The translations under genes and the position numbers were made by a program. From the NCBI GenBank assembly GCA_041690255.1, contig JAWLHU010000006.1, forward strand, positions 248,001 through 312,000: a stretch of DNA of 64,000 nucleotides, read 5' to 3'. The DNA is from JAWLHU01 sp041690255 (lineage in GTDB: Bacteria > Bacillota > Sulfobacillia > Symbiobacteriales > Symbiobacteriaceae). Of this stretch, positions 27,488 to 36,135 are shown one piece after another; the stretch's first letter is position 1; each line of letters begins with the position of its first letter. The notes beneath the pieces were generated by a model. That model did not search any database and was not told the origin of the DNA. It was given only the letters and a program-made list of their open reading frames with translations.

Positions 27488-27518
27488 CGACCCGCCCTCC
27501 ATCGATGGGGGCGGGTCG
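27488..27518. terminator. Bidirectional terminator-like hairpin
   Basis: CGACCCGCCC (27488-27497) pairs with GGGCGGGTCG (27509-27518), and the inner TCCAT/ATGG extends it. It lies between convergent genes. Confidence 0.65.
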
Positions 27519-27547
27519 CTCGCGCCCGGGCCCCAGGCGCCCAGGCT

Positions 27548-27952
27548 CTACGGATCCTGCGGGGCCTCATCCTCCCCGTCCTCCGGGTCCTCCGGGCTCT
27601 CCAGTTGCAGCCCGGCCAGGTTAAGCAGCAACTCCACGAGCCCGGTCACATGCCCCAGCACCTCGCCGAGCATCTCCTCCTCGCTCTCGGTCAGGGGCCG
27701 GCCCAACTCCAGCCGGGCGCAGCGCTCGACCCAGGCCTCGTACCTGTCCAGCACCACGGTGGATCGCTCATCGATCAGCTCATCCACCATGTAACGGAAG
27801 CAGGACTGGGCGCACTCCTTGCTCAGCGCCTTCTCCAGGATCGTCAGGCTGTTCTCCAGCCGCCGGATACAGGCGCGGAGGAGCCGCCGTTCCAGATCGG
27901 TCTGCGGCGTAATGGTACCCACGATCTTCTCCAACTCACGGGGCAGGCCCAT
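27548..27952 (-). CDS. Small acidic helical protein, unrecognised
   Basis: A 134-residue protein. ATG 27952 (MGLPRELEKIVG) follows GGGAGGGAATGC; the longer frame has no site. It is nearly all helix (LERRLLRACIRRLENSLTILEKAL, LVELLLNLAGLQL) and ends in an Asp/Glu-rich tail. Three Cys (ACIRR, ECAQSCF) are in the first half. No known domain is recognised. It lies downstream of the GntP gene but is separated from it by a strong terminator. Confidence 0.6.
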   Translation of the reverse strand: MGLPRELEKIVGTITPQTDLERRLLRACIRRLENSLTILEKALSKECAQSCFRYMVDELIDERSTVVLDRYEAWVERCARLELGRPLTESEEEMLGEVLGHVTGLVELLLNLAGLQLESPEDPEDGEDEAPQDP

Positions 27953-28010
27953 GGCGCATTCCCTCCCGTACAGCGTACGCAGGGGGAGGGGAAACTGGGA
28001 CAGAAACACT

Positions 28011-28033
28011 CCCCCCGCAGCGAGTGCGGGGGG
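28011..28033 (-). terminator. Terminator of the GntP permease gene
   Basis: CCCCCCGCA and TGCGGGGGG form a 9-bp stem. On the minus strand it is followed by AGTGTTT, 20 bases past the permease stop. Confidence 0.75.
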
Positions 28034-28052
28034 CTTGCCGTTTGTCAGGCCA

Positions 28053-29450
28053 CTAGGCCAGACCGGTCACCATGTACCAGAGGATGCCGATCAGGCCGGA
28101 GGTAACGGGGATCAGCAGCGAGACCACCATGATGTCGATATAGCTGTCCTTGTGGGTCAGGCCCGTGATCGCCAGCAGGGTGATCACGGCGCCGTTGTGC
28201 GGCATGGTGTCGAAGCCGCCGGAGGAGATGGAGGCGATGCGGTGCAGCATCTCCGGGTTGATGTTGGCGGCGTTGGCCCACTCCAGGAACTGCTTGCCCA
28301 TCGCCTCGAGGGCGATCGACATGCCGCCGGAGGCGGAGCCGGTAATGCCGGCCAGCAGGTTGACGGAGACCGACTCGGCCAGCAGCGGGTTGGCCTTCAG
28401 CTGCGAGAGGGCGGCGGAGATGACGCTGAAGCCGGCGAGCGACTTGATCACGTTGCCGTAGCCGACCTCGGAGGCGGTGTTCATGACGGCCAGCAGCGAG
28501 CCGATGGTGCCTTCATTCAGGGCCTTGGCGGTCTTGCCGCGCAGGGTGCGGTAGTTGAAGCCCATGGCGGCGAGGATGCCGACCACCAGGGAGATGATCA
28601 GGGCCCAGTTGCCGGCGACGGTCTTGACGGCGGAGGCGGCCATGGGCAGCTTCAGGTTGACCACATCGGCCATCATGGAGTCGTTCCAGTTCGGGATCGA
28701 CTTGGAGAGGAAGTAGTTCAGGACGAGGACGATCAGCAGCGGCAGAATCGCCAGGACCGGGTTGGGCAGCGGGCCCTCGTCGACCTTCTTCTCCGGCTCG
28801 TTCTTGGTGTGGTTGCCGTAGCCCTCGCCGGCGGCCATGGCCTTGCGGCGGCGGTACTCAAGCCAGGCCACGCCACCGATGAACATGATCAGGGCGGCGA
28901 TTATGCCGGTCCAGGGAGCGGCCCAGGAGGTGGTGCCGAAGTACTTCATGGGAATGGCGTTCTGGATCTGCGGGGTGCCCGGGAGGGCGGTCATGGTGAA
29001 GGTGAAGGAGCCGAGGGCGATCGTGCCGGGGATCAGCCGCTTGGGGATGTTGCCCTCACGGAAGATCGCAGCGGCCAGCGGGTAGACGGCGAAGGCGACA
29101 ACGAAGAGGGAGACGCCGCCGTAGGTCAGGATCGCGCAGGAGATGACGACAGAGATGATCGCACGGGACGGGCCGAGCTTGCTGACGATCCAGTGGGCGA
29201 TCGCCTTGGCGGCGCCGGTCTCGTCCATGACCTTGCCGAAGACGGCACCGAGCATAAAGAGCGGGAAGTAAGATTTCACATAGCCGACCATGTTGACCAT
29301 GAAGAGCTCGGTGTAGGCCGGCATGACCGACCAGCCGGAGGCAGCGGCAGCGATCAGGGCGAAGACGGGGGCGAAGAGGATGACGTTGTAGCCCTTGTAG
29401 GCCACATACATCAATCCGACCAGGGAGAGGACAATCATAAATACTGCCAT
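28053..29450 (-). CDS. GntP-family permease, probably for 3-hydroxybutyrate or a related hydroxy acid
   Basis: A 465-residue polytopic membrane protein with about 12 hydrophobic segments. Family stretches include SYFPLFMLGAVFGKVMDETG, LTYGGVSLFVVAFAVYPLA, ITGSASGGMSIAL and the C-terminal SGGFDTMPHNGAVITLL. GntP proteins are proton symporters of gluconate and other hydroxy acids. The gene lies 102 bases downstream of an SDR of the 3-hydroxybutyrate dehydrogenase/acetoacetyl-CoA reductase type. A ketone-body CoA-transferase is encoded nearby, so 3-hydroxybutyrate is the likely cargo (inference). ATG follows AGGAGGG. It is probably co-transcribed from the sigma-54 promoter upstream of the SDR gene. 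Confidence 0.85.
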   Translation of the reverse strand: MAVFMIVLSLVGLMYVAYKGYNVILFAPVFALIAAAASGWSVMPAYTELFMVNMVGYVKSYFPLFMLGAVFGKVMDETGAAKAIAHWIVSKLGPSRAIISVVISCAILTYGGVSLFVVAFAVYPLAAAIFREGNIPKRLIPGTIALGSFTFTMTALPGTPQIQNAIPMKYFGTTSWAAPWTGIIAALIMFIGGVAWLEYRRRKAMAAGEGYGNHTKNEPEKKVDEGPLPNPVLAILPLLIVLVLNYFLSKSIPNWNDSMMADVVNLKLPMAASAVKTVAGNWALIISLVVGILAAMGFNYRTLRGKTAKALNEGTIGSLLAVMNTASEVGYGNVIKSLAGFSVISAALSQLKANPLLAESVSVNLLAGITGSASGGMSIALEAMGKQFLEWANAANINPEMLHRIASISSGGFDTMPHNGAVITLLAITGLTHKDSYIDIMVVSLLIPVTSGLIGILWYMVTGLA

Positions 29451-29552
29451 ACGTGGGGACCCTCCTGACCATTGTGGAGTGGAACCACGGAGCGATTATG
29501 GCAACACCGGCCCGGACCGCGGGATTCGGGTCAGGGCCAGGGACGGGACCAC

Positions 29553-30293
29553 CTAGAGGACAAGGCCGCCGTCGACGGCGAGAACGTGACCGTTCATGAA
29601 CGAGGCGGCCTCCTCAGCCAGGATCAGATAGGCGTTGGCGATGTCCGAGGGCAGGCCGAGCCGCTTGACCGGCGCCTTCTCCTTCATCATGTCGAGGACC
29701 TTCTCCGGCATTTTGGCGGTCATCTCGGTCAGAATGAAGCCCGGCGCGACGGCATTTGCGGTAATGCCCTTCGGGCCCAGCTCCTTCGACCAGGTCAGTG
29801 TCATGCCGATCACGCCGGCCTTGGTGGCGGCGTAGTTGGTCTGGCCGAAGTTGCCGAACCGGCCGACGACCGAGGAGGTGTTAATGATCCGACCGTACCC
29901 TGCGGCGACCATGTGCGGGACGACCGCCTGGGTGCAGTTGAAGGTGCCCTTCAGGTTGACGGCGATCACTCGGTCCCACTGCTCTTCGCTCATCTTCGCA
30001 AGGGTGGCGTCCATGGTAATGCCGGCGTTATTGATCAGGATGTCGACCTTACCAAACTGCGCAATGACGGTCTCGACCATAGCATTGACGCTGGCCCGCT
30101 CGGCAACGTTCACCTGAACATAAATTGCTTCGGCGCCCATTGCCTGCAGGTCGGCCGCCGTCTGCTTGCCGCCCTCGACGTCGAAATCGGCGACGACGAC
30201 CTTCGCCCCTTCCCTGGCAAAGAGGATCGCACCCTCCCGGCCGATGCCACGGCCACCGCCGGTGATAATGGCAACGCGGTCCTTAAGTCTCAT
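29553..30293 (-). CDS. SDR oxidoreductase, 3-hydroxybutyrate dehydrogenase / acetoacetyl-CoA reductase type
   Basis: A 246-residue classical short-chain dehydrogenase. It has the cofactor loop TGGGRGIG (about residues 11-18), NNAG (about 90), the catalytic Ser in NTSSVVG (about 142), and Tyr and Lys in YAATKAG (about 155-161). The FabG/PhaB-like core makes the substrate ambiguous. Its position with a GntP permease, a CoA-transferase and a sigma-54 activator favours 3-hydroxybutyrate/acetoacetate chemistry over fatty-acid synthesis. ATG 30293 follows GGGAAGGGAG; the longer frame runs through the promoter and is rejected. Confidence 0.87.
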   Translation of the reverse strand: MRLKDRVAIITGGGRGIGREGAILFAREGAKVVVADFDVEGGKQTAADLQAMGAEAIYVQVNVAERASVNAMVETVIAQFGKVDILINNAGITMDATLAKMSEEQWDRVIAVNLKGTFNCTQAVVPHMVAAGYGRIINTSSVVGRFGNFGQTNYAATKAGVIGMTLTWSKELGPKGITANAVAPGFILTEMTAKMPEKVLDMMKEKAPVKRLGLPSDIANAYLILAEEAASFMNGHVLAVDGGLVL

Positions 30294-30339
30294 GTGAAAA
30301 GACTCCCTTCCCGATGTGGTTGGTCCGCTGTAAGGAAGA

Positions 30340-30355
30340 AGCAAGGGGCGTGCCA
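30340..30355 (-). promoter_or_regulatory. Sigma-54 (-24/-12) promoter of the SDR/permease operon
   Basis: On the minus strand the sequence reads TGGCACG, CCCC, TTGCT, a full match to the consensus TGGCACG-N4-TTGCW. It lies 47 bases before the SDR start codon, and the enhancer-binding regulator is divergent next to it. Confidence 0.88.
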
Positions 30356-30468
30356 ACGGTCGCAACAGCGGGGGGGAGGGTCAGATTAGCGCTTATGGCC
30401 CACGAAACACTACTCGGATGCCTCAGGCGTGACTCCGGCACAGCATGAGAGAATCATGTTGCAGGTTT

Positions 30469-30481
30469 GCGACACTGTCGC
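30469..30481. promoter_or_regulatory. Palindrome, candidate enhancer (UAS) for the sigma-54 regulator
   Basis: GCGACA-C-TGTCGC is a perfect palindrome about 115 bp upstream of the SDR -24 box and 45 bp before the regulator start codon. That is where activator sites usually lie and where it could also mediate autoregulation. Confidence 0.5.
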
Positions 30482-30526
30482 CAGAATAGGACAGCCTGAG
30501 ACAGTTGAGACAGGGGGATCGCCACC

Positions 30527-32179
30527 ATGAGCACGGAACTGCCGGTTGCCCGTTCCATTATGACGCCGCTGGGACGCTCCCGCACCGAACTGCGCCGCCG
30601 CATGGCCCCCAGCGACCCGACCGTCCCGGAGAATACGCCCCTGGAGCAGATCGAGCCCGCTGACCTGACCTGGGTTGTGAATGAGGCCGGGTTACCGGTC
30701 GGTTACATTACCGCACTCGATCTGGCCCGCTTCCTTCGGGATTGCCGGCAGGCCATGCCCGAATCGGGCATGGACAGACTGCTTCTCTCCAGCTTTGAGG
30801 ATGCAATGGACGCCATTGTAGTAGTCGATATGAACGGCATTGTGGTCTATCTCAACCGTGCCTACGAGGTGATTCTGGGCGTTCGCCGGGAGGATGCGGT
30901 GGGCCGGTTTATCACCCATGTGATCCCCAACTCCCGGATGCACATTGTGGCCCGCAGCGGCATTCCCGAGGTAGGGCGCCCCTTTGAGGTGGCGGATCGG
31001 GAGTTTATTGTGGAGCGGCACCCGATCTTTGACGGCGACAAGGTGGTCGGGGCGATCGGACGGGTAATGTTCCGCAATGTGCGGGATCTGAAGATGATGG
31101 TCGAGCGGCTTGACGCTCTGCAGAAGCAGGTGGATTACTACGAGCGGGAACTGAGCCGGGAGGCCCGTGCCCGCTATACGCTCGATGACCTGGTGGGAGG
31201 CGGCCTGGTCATGACCAGCCTGAAGGCGCTGGCCCAGCGGGCTGCTCAGTCGAACTCCACGGTCCTGATCCTGGGCGAGAGCGGCACGGGCAAGGAGCTG
31301 CTGGCCCACGCCATTCACAACGCCAGCCGACGGGCCAACGCCCCCTTCGTCAAGGTCAACTGTGCAGCGATCCCGAAGGACCTGCTGGAGAGCGAACTCT
31401 TCGGCTATGAGGCCGGCGCCTTCAGTGGCGCGCTGAAGGGCGGCAAGCCCGGCAAGTTCGAACAGGCGAACCGGGGGACGATCTTCCTGGACGAGATCGC
31501 CGACATGCCGCTGGAGATGCAGGCCAAGGTCCTGCGGGCGATCCAGGAGCGTGAGATCCAGAAGGTGGGCGGCACCCGGGAGGTCCGGGTCGATGTACGG
31601 ATCGTGGCCGCGACGAACAAGTACCTCTGGACCATGGTGGAGAAGGGGGAGTTCCGGGAGGACCTCTTCTACCGCCTGGCGGTGATCGAGTTGATGATGC
31701 CCGCCCTGCGGGAGCGGACGGAGGACCTGCCGGCCCTGGTGCGAAGCCTCATGGAGCGGATCTGCAGCGAGGCGGGGATCGAGGTGAAGGCCTTGACCCC
31801 CGAGGCCATGAGTGCGCTGCAGGAGTACGGTTGGCCGGGCAATGTGCGCGAGTTGGTCCACACGCTGGAGCGCATGGTGAACACGGTCGACAAGGATCTG
31901 ATCGACCGGGTGGATCTGCCGCCCTATGTGCTGCGCCGGAGCCGTATTCCGGCAACTATGGAGGAGGCACCCGGGAGCCCGGCCCAGCTGCCGGTGATGG
32001 AGCAGGTGCCAGGAAGAGCATCGGTCCGGCCCCTGCGCGGCAGGCTCCACGAGGCCGGGCGGGAGGCGATCCTCCAGGCCCTGGAGCAGACCGGGGGAAA
32101 CCGGCTGCGCGCCGCAGAACTCCTGGGCATTCACCGCTCGGTCCTCTACCGGAAGATGAAGCAGTATGAGATCGGGTGA
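30527..32179 (+). CDS. Sigma-54-dependent transcriptional regulator (CBS-like, PAS, AAA+, Fis HTH)
   Basis: A 550-residue protein. Residues 1-75 resemble half a CBS pair (PLEQIEPADLTWVVNEAGLPVGYITALDLARFL). A PAS domain covers about 85-190 (DAMDAIVVVDMNGIVVYLNRAYEVILG). The AAA+ domain has Walker A GESGTGKE (about 249), the sigma-54 contact loop as GAFSGA instead of the usual GAFTGA (about 297), Walker B GTIFLDEIADM, and the arginine-finger region REDLFYRL. A Fis-type HTH ends the protein (GNRLRAAELLGIHRSVLYRKM). The gene is divergent from the SDR/permease operon and upstream of the CoA-transferase. Each has a -24/-12 promoter, so it is very likely their activator. Ligand sensing probably occurs in the PAS or CBS-like part. 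Confidence 0.93.
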   Translation: MSTELPVARSIMTPLGRSRTELRRRMAPSDPTVPENTPLEQIEPADLTWVVNEAGLPVGYITALDLARFLRDCRQAMPESGMDRLLLSSFEDAMDAIVVVDMNGIVVYLNRAYEVILGVRREDAVGRFITHVIPNSRMHIVARSGIPEVGRPFEVADREFIVERHPIFDGDKVVGAIGRVMFRNVRDLKMMVERLDALQKQVDYYERELSREARARYTLDDLVGGGLVMTSLKALAQRAAQSNSTVLILGESGTGKELLAHAIHNASRRANAPFVKVNCAAIPKDLLESELFGYEAGAFSGALKGGKPGKFEQANRGTIFLDEIADMPLEMQAKVLRAIQEREIQKVGGTREVRVDVRIVAATNKYLWTMVEKGEFREDLFYRLAVIELMMPALRERTEDLPALVRSLMERICSEAGIEVKALTPEAMSALQEYGWPGNVRELVHTLERMVNTVDKDLIDRVDLPPYVLRRSRIPATMEEAPGSPAQLPVMEQVPGRASVRPLRGRLHEAGREAILQALEQTGGNRLRAAELLGIHRSVLYRKMKQYEIG

Positions 32180-32184
32180 CTCAC

Positions 32185-32214
32185 GACCCCACCACCTGGA
32201 TAGGCGGTGGGGTC
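32185..32214 (+). terminator. Terminator hairpin after the regulator gene
   Basis: GACCCCACCACC pairs with GGCGGTGGGGTC with one mismatch, 5 bases after the stop. Confidence 0.65.
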
Positions 32215-32221
32215 TGCGCGT

Positions 32222-32237
32222 TGGCACGGTTTTTGTT
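32222..32237 (+). promoter_or_regulatory. Sigma-54 (-24/-12) promoter of the CoA-transferase gene
   Basis: The sequence reads TGGCACG, GTTT, TTGTT; it departs from the TGGCACG-N4-TTGCW consensus only at the -12 C. It lies 43 bases upstream of the start codon. Confidence 0.82.
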
Positions 32238-32279
32238 TAGGGAGAGGGTGGTGACGAGATCGGACAGGAGGAATCAGTC

Positions 32280-33848
32280 ATGAACAAGGTCATGAGCGTG
32301 GAGCAGGCCCTGGAACTGATCAAGGACGGCGACATGATCGCCTGCGAGGGGTTTGTGGGCGCCGGCCACCCTGAGGAGATTACCAAAGCACTGGAGAAGC
32401 GCTTTCTGGAGACCGGTCACCCCCGGAACCTCGGCCTCGTCTACGCCGCGGGCCAGGGTGACGGCAAGGAGAAGGGGCTGAACCACTTCGGCCAGGACGG
32501 CATGGTCCGCCGGGTCGTGGGCGGCCACTGGAACCTGGCCCCCAAGCTGGGCAGGATGGCCGTGGAGAACAAGATCGAGGCCTACAACCTGCCCCAGGGC
32601 GTGATCACCCACCTCTTCCGGGATATCGCGGCGGGCAAGCCGGGCACGATCACCCACGTTGGTCTGCGCACCTTTGTGGACCCCCGCCTTCAAGGCGGCA
32701 AGCTGAACGAGAAGACCGCTGAGGATATCGTGAAGCTGATCCAGATTGAGGGGCAGGAGTGGCTTTTCTACAAGGCCTTCCCGATTAACGTCGCCCTGAT
32801 CCGGGCCACCTCCGCCGACGAGTTCGGCAACCTCTCGATCGAGAAGGAAGCGCTGAACCTGGAGATCCTCTCCATCGCCCAGGCGGCCAAGAACTCCGGC
32901 GGCGTGGTAATCGCCCAGGTGGAGCGAGTCGTGGCCCGGGGGACGCTGCACCCGCGCCAGGTTCGGGTCCCCGGCATTCTGGTGGATGCGATCGTGGTGG
33001 CCAAGCCCGAGAACCACTGGCAGACCTTCGGCGAGCTCTACAACCCGGCCTACACCGGCCAGATCCGGGTCCCGCTGGGCTCAATGACCCCCATGGAGCT
33101 GGATGAGCGGAAGATCATCGCCCGCCGGGCCGCCATGGAGTTGATCCCCGGTGCCAAGGTAAACCTGGGCATCGGCATGCCGGAGGGCGTGGCCAACGTG
33201 GCCAACGAAGAGGGCGTGGGCGACCAGATGTACCTGACGGTCGAGGCGGGTCCCGTGGGCGGCGTACCGGCCGGCGGTCTCTCCTTCGGCGCTGCTTTCA
33301 ACGCCGAAGCGATCCTGGACCAGCCGTACCAGTTCGACTTCTACGATGGCGGCGGCCTGGACGTCACCTTCCTGGGCATGGCCCAGACCGATGCGAAGGG
33401 GAACGTGAACGTCTCCAAGTTCGGCCCCCGGGTGGCGGGCGCCGGCGGCTTCATTAACATCAGCCAGACGGCCAAGAAGGTGGTCTACTGCGGAACCTTT
33501 ACCGCCGGCGGCACCGACTTTGCCGTGGAGGATGGCCGGCTGGTGATCCGCCAGGAGGGCAAGGCGAAGAAGTTCGTGGCCGGTGTGGAGCAGGTCACCT
33601 TCTCGGGCGAGTACGCCGTCATGAAGGGGCAGCCCGTGATCTACATCACCGAGCGGGCGGTCTTCGAACTGCGGCCCGAGGGTCTCACCCTGACCGAGAT
33701 CGCTCCGGGCGTGGACCTGCAGCGGGATATTCTCGACCAAATGGAGTTCCGGCCAGTGATCGCGGCCGATCTTCGGACCATGAGCGCAGCGATCTTCCGC
33801 CCCGAGCGGATGGGACTGACCCTGGGCACGATGGTGGCTGCGGATTAG
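32280..33848 (+). CDS. Acetate/propionate/acetoacetate CoA-transferase (YdiF-type family I)
   Basis: A 522-residue single-chain family I CoA-transferase with fused alpha and beta halves. The N-terminal half has MIACEGFVGAGHPEEI and the C-terminal half has VNLGIGMPEGVANVA. The catalytic Glu is expected in YLTVEAGPVGGVPAGG (about residue 322). The reaction moves CoA between acyl-CoA and a free acid, passing through a glutamyl-CoA thioester. With the hydroxybutyrate dehydrogenase and permease it can activate acetoacetate or 3-hydroxybutyrate. ATG follows GGACAGGAGG. The gene is monocistronic, between a sigma-54 promoter and a strong terminator. Confidence 0.9.
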   Translation: MNKVMSVEQALELIKDGDMIACEGFVGAGHPEEITKALEKRFLETGHPRNLGLVYAAGQGDGKEKGLNHFGQDGMVRRVVGGHWNLAPKLGRMAVENKIEAYNLPQGVITHLFRDIAAGKPGTITHVGLRTFVDPRLQGGKLNEKTAEDIVKLIQIEGQEWLFYKAFPINVALIRATSADEFGNLSIEKEALNLEILSIAQAAKNSGGVVIAQVERVVARGTLHPRQVRVPGILVDAIVVAKPENHWQTFGELYNPAYTGQIRVPLGSMTPMELDERKIIARRAAMELIPGAKVNLGIGMPEGVANVANEEGVGDQMYLTVEAGPVGGVPAGGLSFGAAFNAEAILDQPYQFDFYDGGGLDVTFLGMAQTDAKGNVNVSKFGPRVAGAGGFINISQTAKKVVYCGTFTAGGTDFAVEDGRLVIRQEGKAKKFVAGVEQVTFSGEYAVMKGQPVIYITERAVFELRPEGLTLTEIAPGVDLQRDILDQMEFRPVIAADLRTMSAAIFRPERMGLTLGTMVAAD

Positions 33849-33861
33849 GCGGAAATGGAAA

Positions 33862-33889
33862 GAGCCCTGCACCGCATGGTGCAGGGCTC
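33862..33889. terminator. Strong hairpin terminator between convergent genes
   Basis: GAGCCCTGCACC and GGTGCAGGGCTC form a perfect 12-bp stem with a GCAT loop, 13 bases after the CoA-transferase stop and 14 bases from the end of the protease gene. Confidence 0.82.
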
Positions 33890-33903
33890 GGTTGCCACTG
33901 GGG

Positions 33904-35274
33904 TTACTCGGTGTAGTTGAGGGCGTTCTGAGCGGAGACCATGCCGGAGCCGCTGGCGTCATCGCCCCAGCAGATGTTGATCATCGCCCCGCTGACGTCG
34001 GTGATCTCGCGGCAGCCGGCGGGGAGCGGGATCGCCGAGTTCTTCAGGATCGCCTCCACCTCGGCCTGGGTCCGGGTCGGATCCTGCTGCATGAGCAGGG
34101 CCGCGACGCCGGCCACGTGCGGCGAGGCCATGGAGGTGCCGCCCAGGAAGTAGTAGCTCGGCTTGTTATTGCCGCTGTTCAGCTGGTACGGGCCGACGAC
34201 CCAGGAACCAGGGGCGGCCACGTCAAGCTCCTGACCGGGCAGCTCGCGGCTGGAGAAGTCGGTGATATAGAAATCCTCGGCGCTGGTGGGATCGGCCACA
34301 TCGCCCGTCAGCCACCAGCTGCCGCCACTGGCCCACTCACCGGTCCAGCCGGAGGCGGCGACCGAGATCACGGGGGCGTAGGCGCCGGGGTAGCCCATGC
34401 CGAACTCGCCGCTGTTGCCGGCCGAGGCGACAATGATCACGCCCTTCTCAATCGCGTAGTCAAGGGCGGCCTTCTCGATGGCATCCAGCGCCGAGCCGCC
34501 CAGGGACATGTTGATCACGACCGGATGGTCGGCCAGGGGACCGGCCTTCAGGTCGGCTACATAGACGATGCCCGCCGCAACCATGCCGGAGGTGCCGCTG
34601 CCGCTCTGGCCGAGGACCTTGACGGGAATCACCTTGGCCATGGGGGCCACACCGTTGATCGGCGTGCCGCGGAGGTTGTAGCCGAGAATGGTGCTGGTCA
34701 CATGGGTGCCGTGGCCGTTCTGGTCATGCTCCCACATGTTGGTCGGCTCGGCGGTATTGGACGAATCGTTGGCGCCGCCGGCGAAGGCCTTGGCGTACTC
34801 CACAGCGATCCGCTCCTCGGGGAAGTAGGTCCGCCAGGAATCATGCAGGCCGGTGTCGAGCACGGCTACATAGACGCCCTCGCCATTGTAGGCCTCAACA
34901 CGACCCACGCCGGCGTCGGTCACATCGACCGCGTCCTGGTCCCAGGTGTTCAGCCCGTTGAGGAAGTCAGTCGCGGCGACGGTATCGATCGGGGCGCCGG
35001 TGCGTTCCGCATCGGGGGAGGCAGCGGCCACGAAGGGGAGGGCCTGGATCGCGGCCAGTTCGCTGGCCGGCGCCTGCATGGTGACGGCATCGATCTGGTA
35101 CAGGACCTCTCGCACCTTGCCATGGCCGCCGAGTTCGGTCAGGATCGCATCGGTCGCGTCGGTGTTGAGGAGCACGTTGATCTGGATGTTCTTGTTGCTC
35201 GAGCCGGCCTGGGCCATGGGCACGCTTGCGATAACCAGGACCAGCATCAGCAGGAGAAAGAAAGCACGTCTCAC
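33904..35274 (-). CDS. Secreted subtilisin-like serine protease (S8)
   Basis: A 456-residue protein with GTG start after AGGAGG. A signal peptide (about 23 residues, ending MAQAGS) is followed by an inhibitor-like prodomain (about 25-115). The catalytic triad is Asp in VAVLDTGL (about 140), His in NGHGTHVTSTI (about 188) and Ser in GGTSMASPHVAGVAAL (about 392). The oxyanion Asn is in SAGNSGE. There are few extra domains after the catalytic core, and a CREIT...ICWGD tail with two Cys may form a disulphide. Role: extracellular protein degradation. Confidence 0.95.
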   Translation of the reverse strand: MRRAFFLLLMLVLVIASVPMAQAGSSNKNIQINVLLNTDATDAILTELGGHGKVREVLYQIDAVTMQAPASELAAIQALPFVAAASPDAERTGAPIDTVAATDFLNGLNTWDQDAVDVTDAGVGRVEAYNGEGVYVAVLDTGLHDSWRTYFPEERIAVEYAKAFAGGANDSSNTAEPTNMWEHDQNGHGTHVTSTILGYNLRGTPINGVAPMAKVIPVKVLGQSGSGTSGMVAAGIVYVADLKAGPLADHPVVINMSLGGSALDAIEKAALDYAIEKGVIIVASAGNSGEFGMGYPGAYAPVISVAASGWTGEWASGGSWWLTGDVADPTSAEDFYITDFSSRELPGQELDVAAPGSWVVGPYQLNSGNNKPSYYFLGGTSMASPHVAGVAALLMQQDPTRTQAEVEAILKNSAIPLPAGCREITDVSGAMINICWGDDASGSGMVSAQNALNYTE

Positions 35275-35394
35275 TGGTATACCTCCTTCGCCAAATCAGA
35301 CAAATCGGTCACCTACTGGATTCGAGCGGGCGGGGCGACATCCTGCATTGTTAGTGGATTGTAATATTCCGACAAGTTGCGAGAGAAAAAATAT

Positions 35395-35420
35395 ACCCCC
35401 CCGGTTCAGACCAGGGGGGT
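35395..35420 (-). terminator. Rho-independent terminator of the DUF421 operon
   Basis: ACCCCCCCGGT and ACCAGGGGGGT form an 11-bp stem with one mismatch. On the minus strand it is followed by ATATTTTTT, directly after the DUF421 stop. Confidence 0.85.
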
Positions 35421-35421
35421 G

Positions 35422-36102
35422 CTAATGGGGTTGCCGGTGATCGTAGCGGTCGACCACCAGCTTCCCCTGTGGGTTTAGCCAGGCGGCGTAGACCTCCTCG
35501 GGCAGGACCTGCTGCCGGGCCAGTTCGGCCCGCAGCCAGTCATCGGAGAGGTTGGCGGTTTGGAGGCCGTGAGCGAGCGGGCGCCCCTCCTGCATCACCT
35601 GGATCTGGAGACCCTCGTATTCGGTGGGGAGCGACAGGTCGTGTGGCTGAAGGGGCCGGTACTGGGAGCGGGGGAGGACGCTCAACGTGCCGTTGGGCTC
35701 GAGCAGGGCGTACTCCACCTCCTCCAGGTGGAAGTAGCCGGCCTGGCGGAGCAGGCTCATCAGCTCCTCGATATTGACCCGCTCCCGGCGCAACGCGCCC
35801 TCCTGGATCTGCCCGTTGCGAATGACCATGGTCGGGGAGTCATCCAGCAGGCGATGAGTCGCCCGCCCCTTCAGGTCGAGCGTGTGCAGCAGGGCGGTCA
35901 GTGCGGCCCATAGGATGAGGCTGCCGAGGTGGGGGATGTAATCCTCCTCGGCGATCATGGTCGCGGCCAGGGAGCCCAGGGTGATCCCGGTAATGTAGTC
36001 AAAGAGGGTCAGATGGCCGATCTGCTTCTTGCCCAGCAGAAAGCGTGTGAGGAGCCAGAGGGAGACGAAGGAGAGCACGGTCTTATAGAGTGCGTGTGCC
36101 AT
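35422..36102 (-). CDS. DUF421 (YetF-like) membrane protein
   Basis: A 226-residue protein. ATG 36102 follows GGAGAGG; the longer frame overlaps the upstream gene without a site. Three membrane helices are followed by the hallmark KKQIGHLTLFDYITGITLGSLAA (about residues 24-46). The soluble C-terminal half has PTMVIRNGQIQEGALRRERVNIEELMSLLRQAGYF, the standard DUF421 signature. The biochemical role is not settled; in Bacillus, YetF-like proteins are linked to spore and membrane processes. It is last of a three-gene unit. Confidence 0.88.
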   Translation of the reverse strand: MAHALYKTVLSFVSLWLLTRFLLGKKQIGHLTLFDYITGITLGSLAATMIAEEDYIPHLGSLILWAALTALLHTLDLKGRATHRLLDDSPTMVIRNGQIQEGALRRERVNIEELMSLLRQAGYFHLEEVEYALLEPNGTLSVLPRSQYRPLQPHDLSLPTEYEGLQIQVMQEGRPLAHGLQTANLSDDWLRAELARQQVLPEEVYAAWLNPQGKLVVDRYDHRQPH

Positions 36103-36135
36103 GGAGCTAGCCTCTCCAAGTTTGTCCGTGCACAA

